The notes: generated by a model from the sequence alone, not told the origin. A DNA stretch of 64,000 bases from an uncultured Bdellovibrionales bacterium (GCA_903833275.1 CAILEP010000028.1:62001-126000); one strand, 5' to 3'. Positions 27,404-36,675 are shown, counted from the stretch's first letter. Numbers and translations are program-made.

Positions 27404-27449
27404 AGTTTAGCAACGAGCACATATCCACGACCCAATTCAGGCGCCTCAA

Positions 27450-27522
27450 TAACGCGCCGTCCACCATATGTCGAGTGGGAAAGCGCCACCGGCGCGTGGG
27501 GCCCACCGACGGCCGGGTATTA
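27450..27522 (+). repeat. Dispersed RAYT-related repeat, long form (copy 1)
   Basis: 73 bp between convergent genes. The ends match the RAYT repeat (TAACGCGCCGTCCACCA at left, GGCCGGGTATTA at right) but the 7-nt middle is replaced by about 44 bp containing nested stems: GCCGTC/GACGGC, GTGGG/CCCAC and GCGCC-ACC-GGCGC. The final TTA (27520-27522) is the stop codon of the minus-strand gene. Confidence 0.85.
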
Positions 27523-28281
27523 TGCGATGGTCGCCACATTGTTAATGTCGCGCCAGAACCAGCCAAGCATGGGGTCGATATCAATTGATTCAACGATTTG
27601 AAGATCGCGAGCTTCAAACTCAGCGATCACAGCGCGATCAATGAGCCCGGGGCCGACATGTATGATGCGCTCAAGGCGACGCTCATCTACCACACGCTCC
27701 AATACTTTTCTTAGGCTCATATCGGCGTCACCAAGGCTCGTCATGCGAATGGCATCAACAGAGGCAAGAGTGCTTTCTGCAGCCCCGTCTTGGCTCGCTG
27801 AAGCAGCTGAAGCCACGTTCACCACTAATCGTTCGTAAGCTTGATATTGCGGCAAGATCGGCCCGTTCAGGACTAAATCGCCAACCGGCTGCAAATGGGC
27901 AAGCGGTCGCACCATGTGGCAGGCGCGGCTTGCCATTATTAACTCTTGAAAAGACATGAGACCGGCGGCAACCAGCATTGCCGAATCGTTTTTAACATTG
28001 CCCACTAACACTTGCGGGCGATGAAAGATTCGCTTGAAACGATCGTACAGGCCAAGCTGCACCACCGCTAGCGAGAGCGTTTTCAGGCTTAGATTCTTAA
28101 AGAAGACCGCGTCTTCAGATGCCAAGAAGTGATGAAAGCTAAACCCAGAGCCGCAATTGCGGTCCCAGAGCTCCTGAGCCTCTTCGATCTTTAAACTCAC
28201 TTCTGGAATTCTTATAACCCCCAGACGAACGTCTGCGAAGTCTAACGCGTTTGCTCCCCCAAATACCAATGCATCTCTCAT
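27520..28281 (-). CDS. Degenerate malonyl-CoA:ACP transacylase-like protein
   Basis: About 253 residues, started at the ATG at 28281 after GGGGGA. The layout follows FabD-type acyltransferases: an N-terminal strand ALVFGG, a SLAVVQLGLYDRF helix, a strand VLVGNVKNDSAMLVAAGLMSFQELI, and a late HVGPGLID resembling the family's E[LI]GPG segment. The nucleophile elbow GHSxGE is replaced by GNVKND (94-99), so there is no catalytic Ser at the expected place. It may be a non-catalytic binding protein, or the resemblance may be superficial. The stop codon lies in the long repeat. No ACP gene is nearby. Confidence 0.45.
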   Translation of the reverse strand: MRDALVFGGANALDFADVRLGVIRIPEVSLKIEEAQELWDRNCGSGFSFHHFLASEDAVFFKNLSLKTLSLAVVQLGLYDRFKRIFHRPQVLVGNVKNDSAMLVAAGLMSFQELIMASRACHMVRPLAHLQPVGDLVLNGPILPQYQAYERLVVNVASAASASQDGAAESTLASVDAIRMTSLGDADMSLRKVLERVVDERRLERIIHVGPGLIDRAVIAEFEARDLQIVESIDIDPMLGWFWRDINNVATIA

Positions 28282-28596
28282 GGTACATCCCCCCTTTAAT
28301 TTTGAACCGCCCCCTCGGCGATCTACCATACAAGTGAGCAATTTCTGTGCCGTGACCTCTGAAGACCAAAAGATGAATCACGATTTAGCTGGGGTGTTTT
28401 TCCGATTTGATGACAGAAATTTTCATGAAGAAAATACCGAATGCGCTGAAATTAACGATCAGGGTCATAAATAAAAGTGTTATCGACAATTAAAAATTTA
28501 TCGAAAAATCGTCACTTTTCACTCGTCTAAGGTCTGGGTATCAGAGGGGATGTTTTTGCTTATGACAAGAAGCGTCTGTTAGACTTTTAGTTAGGA
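28282..28596. other. Intergenic region upstream of the type II secretion operon
   Basis: 315 bp between divergent genes, AT-rich toward the secretion operon. It contains near-inverted segments (AAAAATTTATCGAAAAATCG around 28491) and a 33-codon ORF at 28372 without a ribosome site. The gspC-like ATG is preceded by AGGA. No promoter is convincing. Confidence 0.4.
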
Positions 28597-29547
28597 ATGA
28601 GCTTCTTAGATCGAGCAAAACAAATATGGTCACGTGTCGGTACCAATGTCGCATCTGGGACATCCAAGCCTCCACTCGAGAAATTTTACGTGCTCGCGTT
28701 GTGCGCACTCATCAGCTACATGATTGCCGACCTTAGCGTTCTCAACTATCGCCCCAACTTAATACCAAAAGAACCCCCACCGATTCGCCCAACAAAAAGC
28801 ACACGCGCACGGCCACAAAGTTTGGCCGAATATAATGTCATCACTGAACGCGATATTTTCAATGAAGATGGCAAGATACCCGACCCCTTGAGTGCGACAA
28901 AAGGCGGCGACGAGAATATCGATCGACCGGCAGTTCTTTCGCAGTTGCCGATTCAGCTTCTCGGCACGATCGTTCATTTTAATCCGAAGATGTCGATCGC
29001 AACCGTGAGCATTTCAAGCAAGAATATGTCGAGCTCGTACAAGGTCGATGAAGAAATCGAAAACATGGCGCGCATAACAAAAATCGAACGTAAAAAAGTA
29101 ACGTTCGTAAACTTGAACAATAAACGCAATGAGTACATCGAAATCGCCGAAGACGCGGGGCTGAATTTTGGCATGCAAGCACCGGCCGCAACCGGCAATG
29201 AGCTTGTCGAACAACGTGGAAAGTTTGACTTTGCGATTAAGCGCACTGACTTTGAAGGTCTCACCCAAAATCTCTCGTCTGTTTTGCAGCAGGCGCGCAT
29301 GGAGCCGGTCTTCTCGCCTGACGGTATCAGCGTCGAGGGCTTTAAATTTTCAGCCATTCAACCCGGCAGCCCCTTCGACAAAATGGGCTTCAAAGTTAAC
29401 GACATGATCAAGTCGGTCAATGGTGAGCCGGTCAACAGCCCAACTAAAGCTATGGAAATGTACAATTTATTAAAGACTTCAAACAATGTTCAGCTCGGTG
29501 TCGATCGCGACGGACGCGACGAGAAATTTAATTACACGATCCAATAG
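28597..29547 (+). CDS. gspC: Type II secretion system protein GspC
   Basis: A 316-residue inner-membrane protein linking the inner platform to the secretin. It has a short cytoplasmic N terminus, one membrane helix (FYVLALCALISYMIADLSVL), a Pro-rich stretch, an HR domain (QLPIQLLGTIVHFNPKMSIATV) and a C-terminal PDZ domain (GFKVNDMIKSVNGEPVNSPTKAMEMYNLL). First gene of a long secretion operon, followed by gspD. The HR plus PDZ arrangement is standard. Confidence 0.9.
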   Translation: MSFLDRAKQIWSRVGTNVASGTSKPPLEKFYVLALCALISYMIADLSVLNYRPNLIPKEPPPIRPTKSTRARPQSLAEYNVITERDIFNEDGKIPDPLSATKGGDENIDRPAVLSQLPIQLLGTIVHFNPKMSIATVSISSKNMSSSYKVDEEIENMARITKIERKKVTFVNLNNKRNEYIEIAEDAGLNFGMQAPAATGNELVEQRGKFDFAIKRTDFEGLTQNLSSVLQQARMEPVFSPDGISVEGFKFSAIQPGSPFDKMGFKVNDMIKSVNGEPVNSPTKAMEMYNLLKTSNNVQLGVDRDGRDEKFNYTIQ

Positions 29548-29573
29548 GGTTGAACGCCAAGGAGTACCTCACC

Positions 29574-31982
29574 GTGAGAAAAACGACGAATTTCACTAAC
29601 TCATCTGTCCTGCAGAACACCTTGTGGCTTCTGCTCACCAGCTTTGTCGTTCTGCCGGCACACGCCATCGCGCCGAAAAACCCACCGCCCGCAGGTTCGC
29701 CTTCGAATAGAGCTCAGCAAGGCGCAACGGTCAGCGGTAACACCCTCCACTCGGCAAAAGGCAATGTCGATTTTGCCAAAGCAAACCCTGAAGACATCAC
29801 CAACGAAAACTTTCCCAACTTGATCGAGAGCTTCGATTATCCAAATGCTGATATTGCAGAAGTTGTAAAGGCGATCAGCAAACTCACTGGCAAAAACTTT
29901 ATTCTTGAAAAAGGCGTTAACGGCAAAATATCAATCATCGCGCCCAGCCAAATCACGGTGGCCGAAGCCTATAAAGCCTTTTTGACCGCACTTGCCATGA
30001 ACAATTACACCGTGGTGCCGAGTGGCAGCTTTCTCAAAATTCGAAGCTTGTCGGTCGCGGCTAAAGAAAGCATCGACACTTACGCCGGCAACTACTTTCC
30101 GAACGCTGACCAATTGATTACCCGAATTATTAAGCTCAAATACATTAGCGCTGAAGAAGTTCAGAAAACCTTGCGCGCCATCGTCAACCAGAACGGCGAC
30201 ATTACCCCTTACATCCCGACCAATTCGCTGATCGTAACTGACATGGGTTCAAATATTGAGCGCATTACGACTATCATAAATCAGCTTGATGTGCCGGGTT
30301 TTGAAGAAAAATTAGTCGTGATCCCGATTAAGTTTGCACGCTCAAAAGACATGGCTGACCTCATCGACAAGATTATTAACAAAGGCGACAAAGGGGCTAA
30401 CAACGCATTTAGTTCTGGAATCCCGCGCTTTCGCCCAGCCGGTAGCTCGACCCCGGGGTCTGGCAGCGGCGCCGCCAACTATTCGCTCGTTATACCCGAT
30501 ATGCGCACCAACTCAATTATCGTGGTTGGTAACGACGCCGGTATCGAGCGCATTCGCGGTCTCGTCGCTAAACTTGATTTTAGAATTCGCCCCGAAGACG
30601 GCGGCAATGTCTGGGTCTACTATGTTCGCCACGGTGAAGCCGAAAAAATCGCTAACGTTCTGAACGGTATCGCCAGCGATAGCACGAAAAAGGCTCAAGC
30701 AACTTCAGGCGGGGCTAGTGGCTCAACGCCAATGGCCCCCACTGCTGCCGCTGTCGTTGAGCCCGTCTTTGGCGGTGACGTCAAAGTGACGGCCGACAAA
30801 GATAACAACAGTCTCGTCATCACCGCGGGCAAGCAAGACTATGAGATCGTGCGCTCGATTTTAGCCAAAATCGATATCCCCCGCGATCAGGTTTTTGTTA
30901 AAGCCATTTTTATGGAGTTAAATGTCACCAACGGGTCAACCTGGGGTATCAACTACTTTAAATTTCTCAACTCAACAGGCGCCGCGCGATCTAGTTTTGT
31001 GAGCGGTTCGCAAAGCGTGACCGACCTTGCCGACTTTACCAAAGATCAAGGTCTGACATTAGGTTGGGGCAGCAACGATACCGTAACGGTGACCCCACCT
31101 GGCGGCACAGGCCCCGGCATTCAAGTGCCAAGCCTTCTGGCCTTGATTAAGTTTATCAAAGCCACGACCAACTCAAACTTACTATCGGCACCGCAGCTCT
31201 CAGCACTTGATAACGAAGAAGCCGAAATCGAAGTGGGTAACAACGTCCCCGTCAGCAACAATCAAACGATCACCGCGGGCGGAACAACTGGCAGCTCGAT
31301 CGAGCGCAAAGACTTGACGCTCAAAATGAAGTTAACTCCGCATATCAGCCCGGATACCGACTCGGTCCGCATGAAGATCGACACCAAAATTCAAGATATC
31401 GCGAGTGTAAATATCTCGTCAGCCTCAAGCCTGGCGAGCAATGCTTTGGCTTACTCGACGCGATCACTGATCACCAATATCGTTGTGAACAGTGGCGACA
31501 CCTCGGTTCTCGGCGGTTTGATGAAAGACAAAGAGGACGAAAATGTGACCAAGATACCAATATTGGGTGACATCCCCATTCTTGGCTGGTTGTTCAAATC
31601 AAAAAGCTCTTCAAAAGCAAAAATGAACCTACTGGTGTTTATTACCCCCAAGGTCATTCGAAATGCCCAAGACAATGCCGATTTGCTGAATCAACGACTA
31701 AATGACCGCATCGATTTTATTCAGCAAAACTTAAGCGGTCGTGACCCCTACGGCAACGACATCGACCACCTGCCCCGCCGTGCCGGCGCTGACGAAGAAA
31801 CCAATGAAATGAATGACGATCGAATGCAAATGCCTACACCACGTGGAGGCAAACAATCTGGCCCCGCTTTTCGCGGCAAACCAAAGTCAAATGCAGAGGC
31901 CCCCGAGCATGCCGGTGACAAGACAGTCGAACCTTCGACCAACGCTGAGCCCGCCCCGGGCGAAGCCGAAGAAGGAGAATAA
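29574..31982 (+). CDS. gspD: Type II secretion system secretin GspD
   Basis: About 802 residues forming the outer-membrane secretin ring. I start at the GTG at 29574, preceded by AAGGAG at good spacing, giving a proper signal peptide (NTLWLLLTSFVVLPAHA); a TTG at 29550 is possible. Domains: N0 (ADIAEVVKAISKLTGKNFIL), N1-N3 repeats (IIKLKYISAEEVQKTL, VIPIKFARSKDMADLI, VYYVRHGEAEKIANVL), and the secretin domain with VPSLLALIKFIKATTNSNLLSAP and VPILG-type IPILGDIPILGWLF. The tail after residue 700 is charged and low-complexity. Confidence 0.95.
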   Translation: MRKTTNFTNSSVLQNTLWLLLTSFVVLPAHAIAPKNPPPAGSPSNRAQQGATVSGNTLHSAKGNVDFAKANPEDITNENFPNLIESFDYPNADIAEVVKAISKLTGKNFILEKGVNGKISIIAPSQITVAEAYKAFLTALAMNNYTVVPSGSFLKIRSLSVAAKESIDTYAGNYFPNADQLITRIIKLKYISAEEVQKTLRAIVNQNGDITPYIPTNSLIVTDMGSNIERITTIINQLDVPGFEEKLVVIPIKFARSKDMADLIDKIINKGDKGANNAFSSGIPRFRPAGSSTPGSGSGAANYSLVIPDMRTNSIIVVGNDAGIERIRGLVAKLDFRIRPEDGGNVWVYYVRHGEAEKIANVLNGIASDSTKKAQATSGGASGSTPMAPTAAAVVEPVFGGDVKVTADKDNNSLVITAGKQDYEIVRSILAKIDIPRDQVFVKAIFMELNVTNGSTWGINYFKFLNSTGAARSSFVSGSQSVTDLADFTKDQGLTLGWGSNDTVTVTPPGGTGPGIQVPSLLALIKFIKATTNSNLLSAPQLSALDNEEAEIEVGNNVPVSNNQTITAGGTTGSSIERKDLTLKMKLTPHISPDTDSVRMKIDTKIQDIASVNISSASSLASNALAYSTRSLITNIVVNSGDTSVLGGLMKDKEDENVTKIPILGDIPILGWLFKSKSSSKAKMNLLVFITPKVIRNAQDNADLLNQRLNDRIDFIQQNLSGRDPYGNDIDHLPRRAGADEETNEMNDDRMQMPTPRGGKQSGPAFRGKPKSNAEAPEHAGDKTVEPSTNAEPAPGEAEEGE

Positions 31983-31985
31983 CTG

Positions 31986-33683
31986 ATGACCGGCGCGACA
32001 CTAGAATCACTCATTACAAAAGCCACTTCAATCAGCGATGTTGAGCTGAAGACGCTTTTGAAAATGACCGATGCGCGTGGCGAGCCGATTGAATTTCAGT
32101 TTAAAAATCGCACCTACTCGACGGCCGACGACGCTCTGGCTGATCTTTGCAAAGCGATCAACGCCGACTTTATCAAAGACATCCCGTCCAACGATATTCC
32201 GGTTGATCTTGTACGTAACATCCCGATCAACTACGCCAAACAGCAAGGCATAATGCCCTACAAGCTTGAAGGGGATCGGGTTTTAATTTTATCAACCAAC
32301 CCGCTTAATCATCGCGCATTTTCTGATATGCGCGTTCTGTTCGGCAAAAAAGTAAGCGTTCTGGTCACCACAACTTCGAAGCTTCAAGAAACCATCAATC
32401 GAGTTTATGAAAAAAGCACGGCGGCACTCGAGGGCCTTGATGACATTGAGAGCGAAGAGTACGATCTCGACGATCCGGTCATCGATCTTCTTGAGGCCGG
32501 TGAAGATGATGCTCCGGTTATTAAACTTGTAAACACCCTGCTATTTCGGGCGGTGAAAGAAAAAGCCTCAGATATTCATATCGAGCCTTACGAAAAAGAC
32601 ATGGTCGTGCGCTTTCGCATCGACGGTATCTTGTTTGATATATTTCGGCCACCGAAGAAACTACAGAACGCCATCACCTCTCGTATCAAAGTTATGGGCA
32701 ACCTAAACATTGCCGAAAAGCGCTTGCCACAAGATGGTAGAATCCCGCTAAAGCTTGCAGGCAAAGACATTGATGTGCGTCTATCGAGCGTGCCGACGGC
32801 CTTTGGCGAACGGCTCGTCATGCGTTTGCAAGATAGATCCAATGTCGTACTTGAACTGGATCAGCTTGGCTTTAACCCCCGAAGCCTTCAGAAAATCTAT
32901 GGCTTGCTACAAAACACTTATGGGATCGTGCTGGTCACCGGCCCCACAGGCTCTGGTAAATCGACGACTCTTTATGCCGCAGTTTCAAAGATTAACAGCG
33001 TTGATAAAAATATTATTACGGTTGAAGACCCCGTCGAACAGCGCATACACGGCATTGGCCAAATTCAGGTAAACTCAAAAATCGGCCTGACCTTTGCGAG
33101 CGGGCTGCGCTCGATTCTTCGTCAAGACCCTGACATTATTATGATCGGTGAGATTCGAGATTTAGAAACCGCCGAGATTGCAATCAACGCCTCGTTAACT
33201 GGTCACCTTGTGCTTTCGACTATTCACACCAACGATTCGCCCGGCGTCTTTCCGCGTTTAATGGATATGGGTTGTGAACCGTTTTTGATTGCCACCTCGC
33301 TTCTCGGTGTTATTGCCCAGCGTCTGGTTCGCTTGCTATGCCCGCACTGCAAAGAGGCTTATACCCCGACCGACGCTGAACTGCTGAGCTTAGAAATACC
33401 ACGCGATCAGCTTAAGAATAACAAAGTTTACCGTGCTGTCGGCTGCAGCGAGTGCAATCAGAAGGGCTACCTCGGCCGAACTATTATTCAAGAGATGTTA
33501 ATGGTTAACGAAGACATTCGAAGTCTGATCATGAAGCGCCAAGATGCCGCGACGATTAAAAAGGCGGCTCTCGCTGCTGGCATGGACACTATGCGCGATC
33601 ACGGTATTCAAAAAATTATAACCGGCGTCACCACCATTGAAGAAATCATCTCGAGCACACAAATGGATGATCAGCTGCAATAG
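31986..33683 (+). CDS. gspE: Type II secretion system ATPase GspE
   Basis: A 565-residue cytoplasmic hexameric ATPase that powers pseudopilus assembly. The N-terminal domain binds the GspL partner; the central and C-terminal parts carry Walker A GPTGSGKSTTLYAA, the Asp box (ITVEDPVE), Walker B DPDIIMIGEIRD, the His box (GHLVLSTIHTNDS) and a four-cysteine zinc site (CPHC and CSEC). It begins three bases after gspD. Intact in all motifs. It is followed by the receiver and Hpt genes, not directly by gspF. Confidence 0.95.
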   Translation: MTGATLESLITKATSISDVELKTLLKMTDARGEPIEFQFKNRTYSTADDALADLCKAINADFIKDIPSNDIPVDLVRNIPINYAKQQGIMPYKLEGDRVLILSTNPLNHRAFSDMRVLFGKKVSVLVTTTSKLQETINRVYEKSTAALEGLDDIESEEYDLDDPVIDLLEAGEDDAPVIKLVNTLLFRAVKEKASDIHIEPYEKDMVVRFRIDGILFDIFRPPKKLQNAITSRIKVMGNLNIAEKRLPQDGRIPLKLAGKDIDVRLSSVPTAFGERLVMRLQDRSNVVLELDQLGFNPRSLQKIYGLLQNTYGIVLVTGPTGSGKSTTLYAAVSKINSVDKNIITVEDPVEQRIHGIGQIQVNSKIGLTFASGLRSILRQDPDIIMIGEIRDLETAEIAINASLTGHLVLSTIHTNDSPGVFPRLMDMGCEPFLIATSLLGVIAQRLVRLLCPHCKEAYTPTDAELLSLEIPRDQLKNNKVYRAVGCSECNQKGYLGRTIIQEMLMVNEDIRSLIMKRQDAATIKKAALAAGMDTMRDHGIQKIITGVTTIEEIISSTQMDDQLQ

Positions 33684-33809
33684 GTATGGTGGTCTGGCGT
33701 CAATCAAAACCGCCCATCCTCATTGATTTTTTGCCACTCAATCTCAATAATACCTAAGTACCATTTAGTAAGCCCACTAAGGGTCATCTATTAAAAATGG
33801 AGTCAAAAA

Positions 33810-34400
33810 ATGGCGACTGTCATACGCGTTTTACTTGCCGACGATCTTGCTGCCCACCGCTCTGTTTTAAAAGCGAGCCTTCGCACCGTCGGGCCCGATC
33901 TTGGCGTTGAGTTCGACATCAAGGGCGAGGCCGAAGATGGTCAGCAGTTGCTCAATCTTTACTCGCAAGCGGCACCCGGGGCGATCGATTTAATTTTTTC
34001 AGATATTCTCATGCCGGTGATGGATGGGCTCAGCGCATTGGTTAAAATTCGACAGCTCAGCCCGACACAAAAAATAGTAATGGCAAGCTCAGAAGACCTG
34101 AAAACCATAGACACCGCTAATACCAAACTCGGCGAAACGGCCCGCAAAACCGTCGAACAAACCCAACGCATGGATTTGCTGAATAAAGTGGCCGAACGTA
34201 TTCGCAAGGGCCAAACCGAAGAAGGCAAGACGAACTCAATTCTCACCGGCTGTGAAAAACTCGCGCTCGACCCCATTTGGGTGGCCGAACAATATGGTGC
34301 CAACGGCTATCTTCGAAAACCCTATGACGTTGCGAAATCGAAAGAATTGATTCAACACGTATTGCAAACCGCATCGATACAATTTTTGGCAAAGGTCTAA
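33810..34400 (+). CDS. Response-regulator receiver protein with internal insertion
   Basis: A 196-residue stand-alone receiver protein. It keeps the acidic pocket (LLADD near the start), the phosphorylated Asp (D65 in FSDILMP), the Ser after the fourth strand (IVMASSED) and the conserved Lys (K170 in LRKPY). Between the fourth strand and YGANGYLRKPY lies an extra segment of roughly 60 residues (about 98-155), charged and helical, absent from CheY. There is no output domain. ATG 33810 follows GGAG. It sits between gspE and gspF and next to an Hpt gene, suggesting a phosphorelay connected with secretion. Confidence 0.85.
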   Translation: MATVIRVLLADDLAAHRSVLKASLRTVGPDLGVEFDIKGEAEDGQQLLNLYSQAAPGAIDLIFSDILMPVMDGLSALVKIRQLSPTQKIVMASSEDLKTIDTANTKLGETARKTVEQTQRMDLLNKVAERIRKGQTEEGKTNSILTGCEKLALDPIWVAEQYGANGYLRKPYDVAKSKELIQHVLQTASIQFLAKV

Positions 34401-34408
34401 CCCCCCTC

Positions 34409-35389
34409 ATGAAGTTACTCTGCAAAAGCCTTTGCTCTGACCCGCTTATGAGCAAAGAGAAAATGATTCAGCTTTTAACTAAAGCCTGCTCTTTATCGGG
34501 GCATATTGATAAGAATTTTTTGTCTGAAACTGAATTGAGCCCCGAGGCCCATATTGAAACTCTCGTCGATGAAATTATAACTGGCACAGCCTTTAAAGAG
34601 TCTCGACTTCAAAAAGCACGGCCGCTTGCAAAAATTGAAACTGATTTTCGTGATCACCAGAAAAAAATAATGGATTTTTTAGAGAATGCTTTTCGCGATG
34701 AAACCGCAATTGTCGCCAAAATGCTCAAAATCTCGTTTGCAAAAATGAGAACCAAACTGCAGTTGCCCTCAGCCACGGCAGCGGCGAAAGCAAAAACAAA
34801 ACCTGCTAAAAAGTCGGCTAGCAAAGCCTCGCCCAAAGCGCCAACTAAAGCGAAACCCGCTGCAGAAGACTCCTTTTATAACGTCACCTTCACCGATCTC
34901 GACGAAGCAATGATCTCTGACTTCGCCGAATCTTTTGATGAAACACGCTTTCACGATATTGAAACAGCCCTACTCAAATTCGAAAAGACCTCGCTTACGA
35001 CTCACGACATGCCCATCCTCGAAGAGGATATGCGAGATCTCTACCGCGAGTTGCATTCAATCAAAGGCACGTCGCGATTTATTTCGGCTGAGCTCACCGA
35101 ACGAATTATTCATTCAGCCGAAGATCTTCTCGGCTTTGTGCAAAAGTTTTCAAGTAAGATCTCAAACGAAGACTTCGAAAAGGTCATATCGCTGCTGTTA
35201 CAGGCCATCGATCTTGCTTGGCAACTAAGGAGCTCTCTTTGCACCGTCAACAGCGAAAAGTCTTTTTGGCATGATTCCACCCGACAGGCCAAATACCGCG
35301 AGGTCTTGGGTCAGATGCACGCCCTCAAAAAAGACTTCGACGAACGCGGCTACGTGCTGACGATCGAAGATGCGGGCTCGATTTTCTAG
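34409..35389 (+). CDS. Hpt (histidine phosphotransfer) domain protein
   Basis: A 326-residue protein. The C-terminal third is an Hpt four-helix domain with the phosphorylatable H216 in LYRELHSIKGTSRFI. Before it is an Ala/Lys/Pro-rich linker (about residues 121-152) and an N-terminal helical domain of unknown function. There is no kinase or ATPase domain. It starts nine bases after the receiver gene; no strong ribosome site, and an ATG 13 codons in is an alternative. Likely partner of the preceding receiver; the kinase is not in this window. Confidence 0.8.
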   Translation: MKLLCKSLCSDPLMSKEKMIQLLTKACSLSGHIDKNFLSETELSPEAHIETLVDEIITGTAFKESRLQKARPLAKIETDFRDHQKKIMDFLENAFRDETAIVAKMLKISFAKMRTKLQLPSATAAAKAKTKPAKKSASKASPKAPTKAKPAAEDSFYNVTFTDLDEAMISDFAESFDETRFHDIETALLKFEKTSLTTHDMPILEEDMRDLYRELHSIKGTSRFISAELTERIIHSAEDLLGFVQKFSSKISNEDFEKVISLLLQAIDLAWQLRSSLCTVNSEKSFWHDSTRQAKYREVLGQMHALKKDFDERGYVLTIEDAGSIF

Positions 35390-35410
35390 GGGGCCCGACT
35401 CGAGCACGTC

Positions 35411-35440
35411 TTGACCTTATTCTGGGCTCGTAGCTACAAT
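35411..35440 (+). promoter_or_regulatory. Predicted sigma70 promoter directly before gspF
   Basis: -35 TTGACC (35411-35416), 18-nt spacer, -10 TACAAT (35435-35440). The expected start of transcription coincides with the gspF ATG at 35446, and no ribosome site is visible, so a leaderless message is possible. Confidence 0.45.
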
Positions 35441-35445
35441 CAGAC

Positions 35446-36675
35446 ATGCCAATTTTCGATTACAAAGGCTTAGACAAACAGGGCAAAACCGTACGCGGCA
35501 CCATCGATTCAGAAAATGCCCGAAACGCGCGCATGAAACTCAAGCGTGACGGCATTTTTGTTGTCGATCTTATTGATAAGACCCGGTCAGCCGCTAAAAA
35601 AGCTAAATCGGGCGGCCCAAAAGCTCGCGGCGGCAGCGTCAATGTCCAAGATATGTCGATGATGACCCGCCAGCTTGCGACACTCCTCAAAGCCTCGGTG
35701 CCCTTGGTTGAAAGCTTGTCAGCGGTCGCCGAGCAAGTGCAAAACCCGACTCTGTCAGAGGCCCTTTCTGACATCAAAAACATGGTTAACGAGGGCGCAT
35801 CGTTTCATAAAGCCATTGCCAAATATCCGAAAATTTTTAGCAAGATCTACATCTCGATGTGCGAAGCCGGTGAAACCTCTGGCACCCTCGACGTCATTCT
35901 TATTCGTCTTGCCGAATTCACCGAAGCCCAGAGTGCCCTCAGCTCAAAAGTTCGAGCCGCAATGATCTACCCGATTCTCATGTTCGTCGTCACCACCGCT
36001 TTGCTTATGTTACTTTTTGTCTTCGTCGTACCGAAGATCATGGTGATTTTTGATTCGAACCCCGATCTCGTTTTGCCCTGGTACACGAAAGCGGTTTTTA
36101 ATCTCAGCGGAGTTCTCGTCGACTATTGGTATGTGATCGCCATTGCCGTCACTCTTTTTATCGTGGTCTTTCTGAACTGGATTCGCACGCCATCAGGCTC
36201 GGTGCAATGGGATGCTATTAAACTTCGATTGCCCATCGCGGGCCGAATTATTCGCACCGTTGCCGTGTCACGCTTTACCCGTACGCTTTCAACCTTATTG
36301 GCTGGTGGAGTGCCCATGCTCGGCGCGATGAGTATCGTGCGCAACGTGGTCAGTAACGAAATTATTGCCCGCGCCGTCGACGATGCACGCGACAACATTA
36401 GCGAGGGCGAATCGGTCGCCGGGCCGCTTAAAAAATCAAACCAGTTTCCGCCATTGGTGATTCATATGATCAACATTGGCGAAAAAACTGGCGAACTTGA
36501 AACCATGCTGAGCCAAGTGAGTGACTCGTATGACTTTCAAGTCAAAACAGAAATCGACGGCCTGACCGCACTTCTTGAGCCGCTTATGATTGTCGTGATG
36601 GGTTGCGTTATCGGGATTATCGTGTTCTCAATTATGATGCCGATGTTTGAGCTCTTGAATACAGGTACTGGCTAG
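35446..36675 (+). CDS. gspF: Type II secretion system inner-membrane platform protein GspF
   Basis: A 409-residue polytopic platform protein. It has two T2SF repeats, each a cytoplasmic helical bundle (MSMMTRQLATLLKASVPLVE and VSRFTRTLSTLLAGGVPMLGA) followed by membrane helices, with three membrane segments in all, the last at the C terminus. The first residues, PIFDYKGLDKQGKTVRG, are the classic GspF start. Separated from gspE by the phosphorelay pair. Confidence 0.94.
   Translation: MPIFDYKGLDKQGKTVRGTIDSENARNARMKLKRDGIFVVDLIDKTRSAAKKAKSGGPKARGGSVNVQDMSMMTRQLATLLKASVPLVESLSAVAEQVQNPTLSEALSDIKNMVNEGASFHKAIAKYPKIFSKIYISMCEAGETSGTLDVILIRLAEFTEAQSALSSKVRAAMIYPILMFVVTTALLMLLFVFVVPKIMVIFDSNPDLVLPWYTKAVFNLSGVLVDYWYVIAIAVTLFIVVFLNWIRTPSGSVQWDAIKLRLPIAGRIIRTVAVSRFTRTLSTLLAGGVPMLGAMSIVRNVVSNEIIARAVDDARDNISEGESVAGPLKKSNQFPPLVIHMINIGEKTGELETMLSQVSDSYDFQVKTEIDGLTALLEPLMIVVMGCVIGIIVFSIMMPMFELLNTGTG

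Noticed and set aside
33682-33756. TAGGTAT/ATACCTA inverted repeat flanking the spacer after gspE
   Set aside because: Seven-base arms about 65 bp apart are expected by chance and no hairpin or terminator features accompany them.
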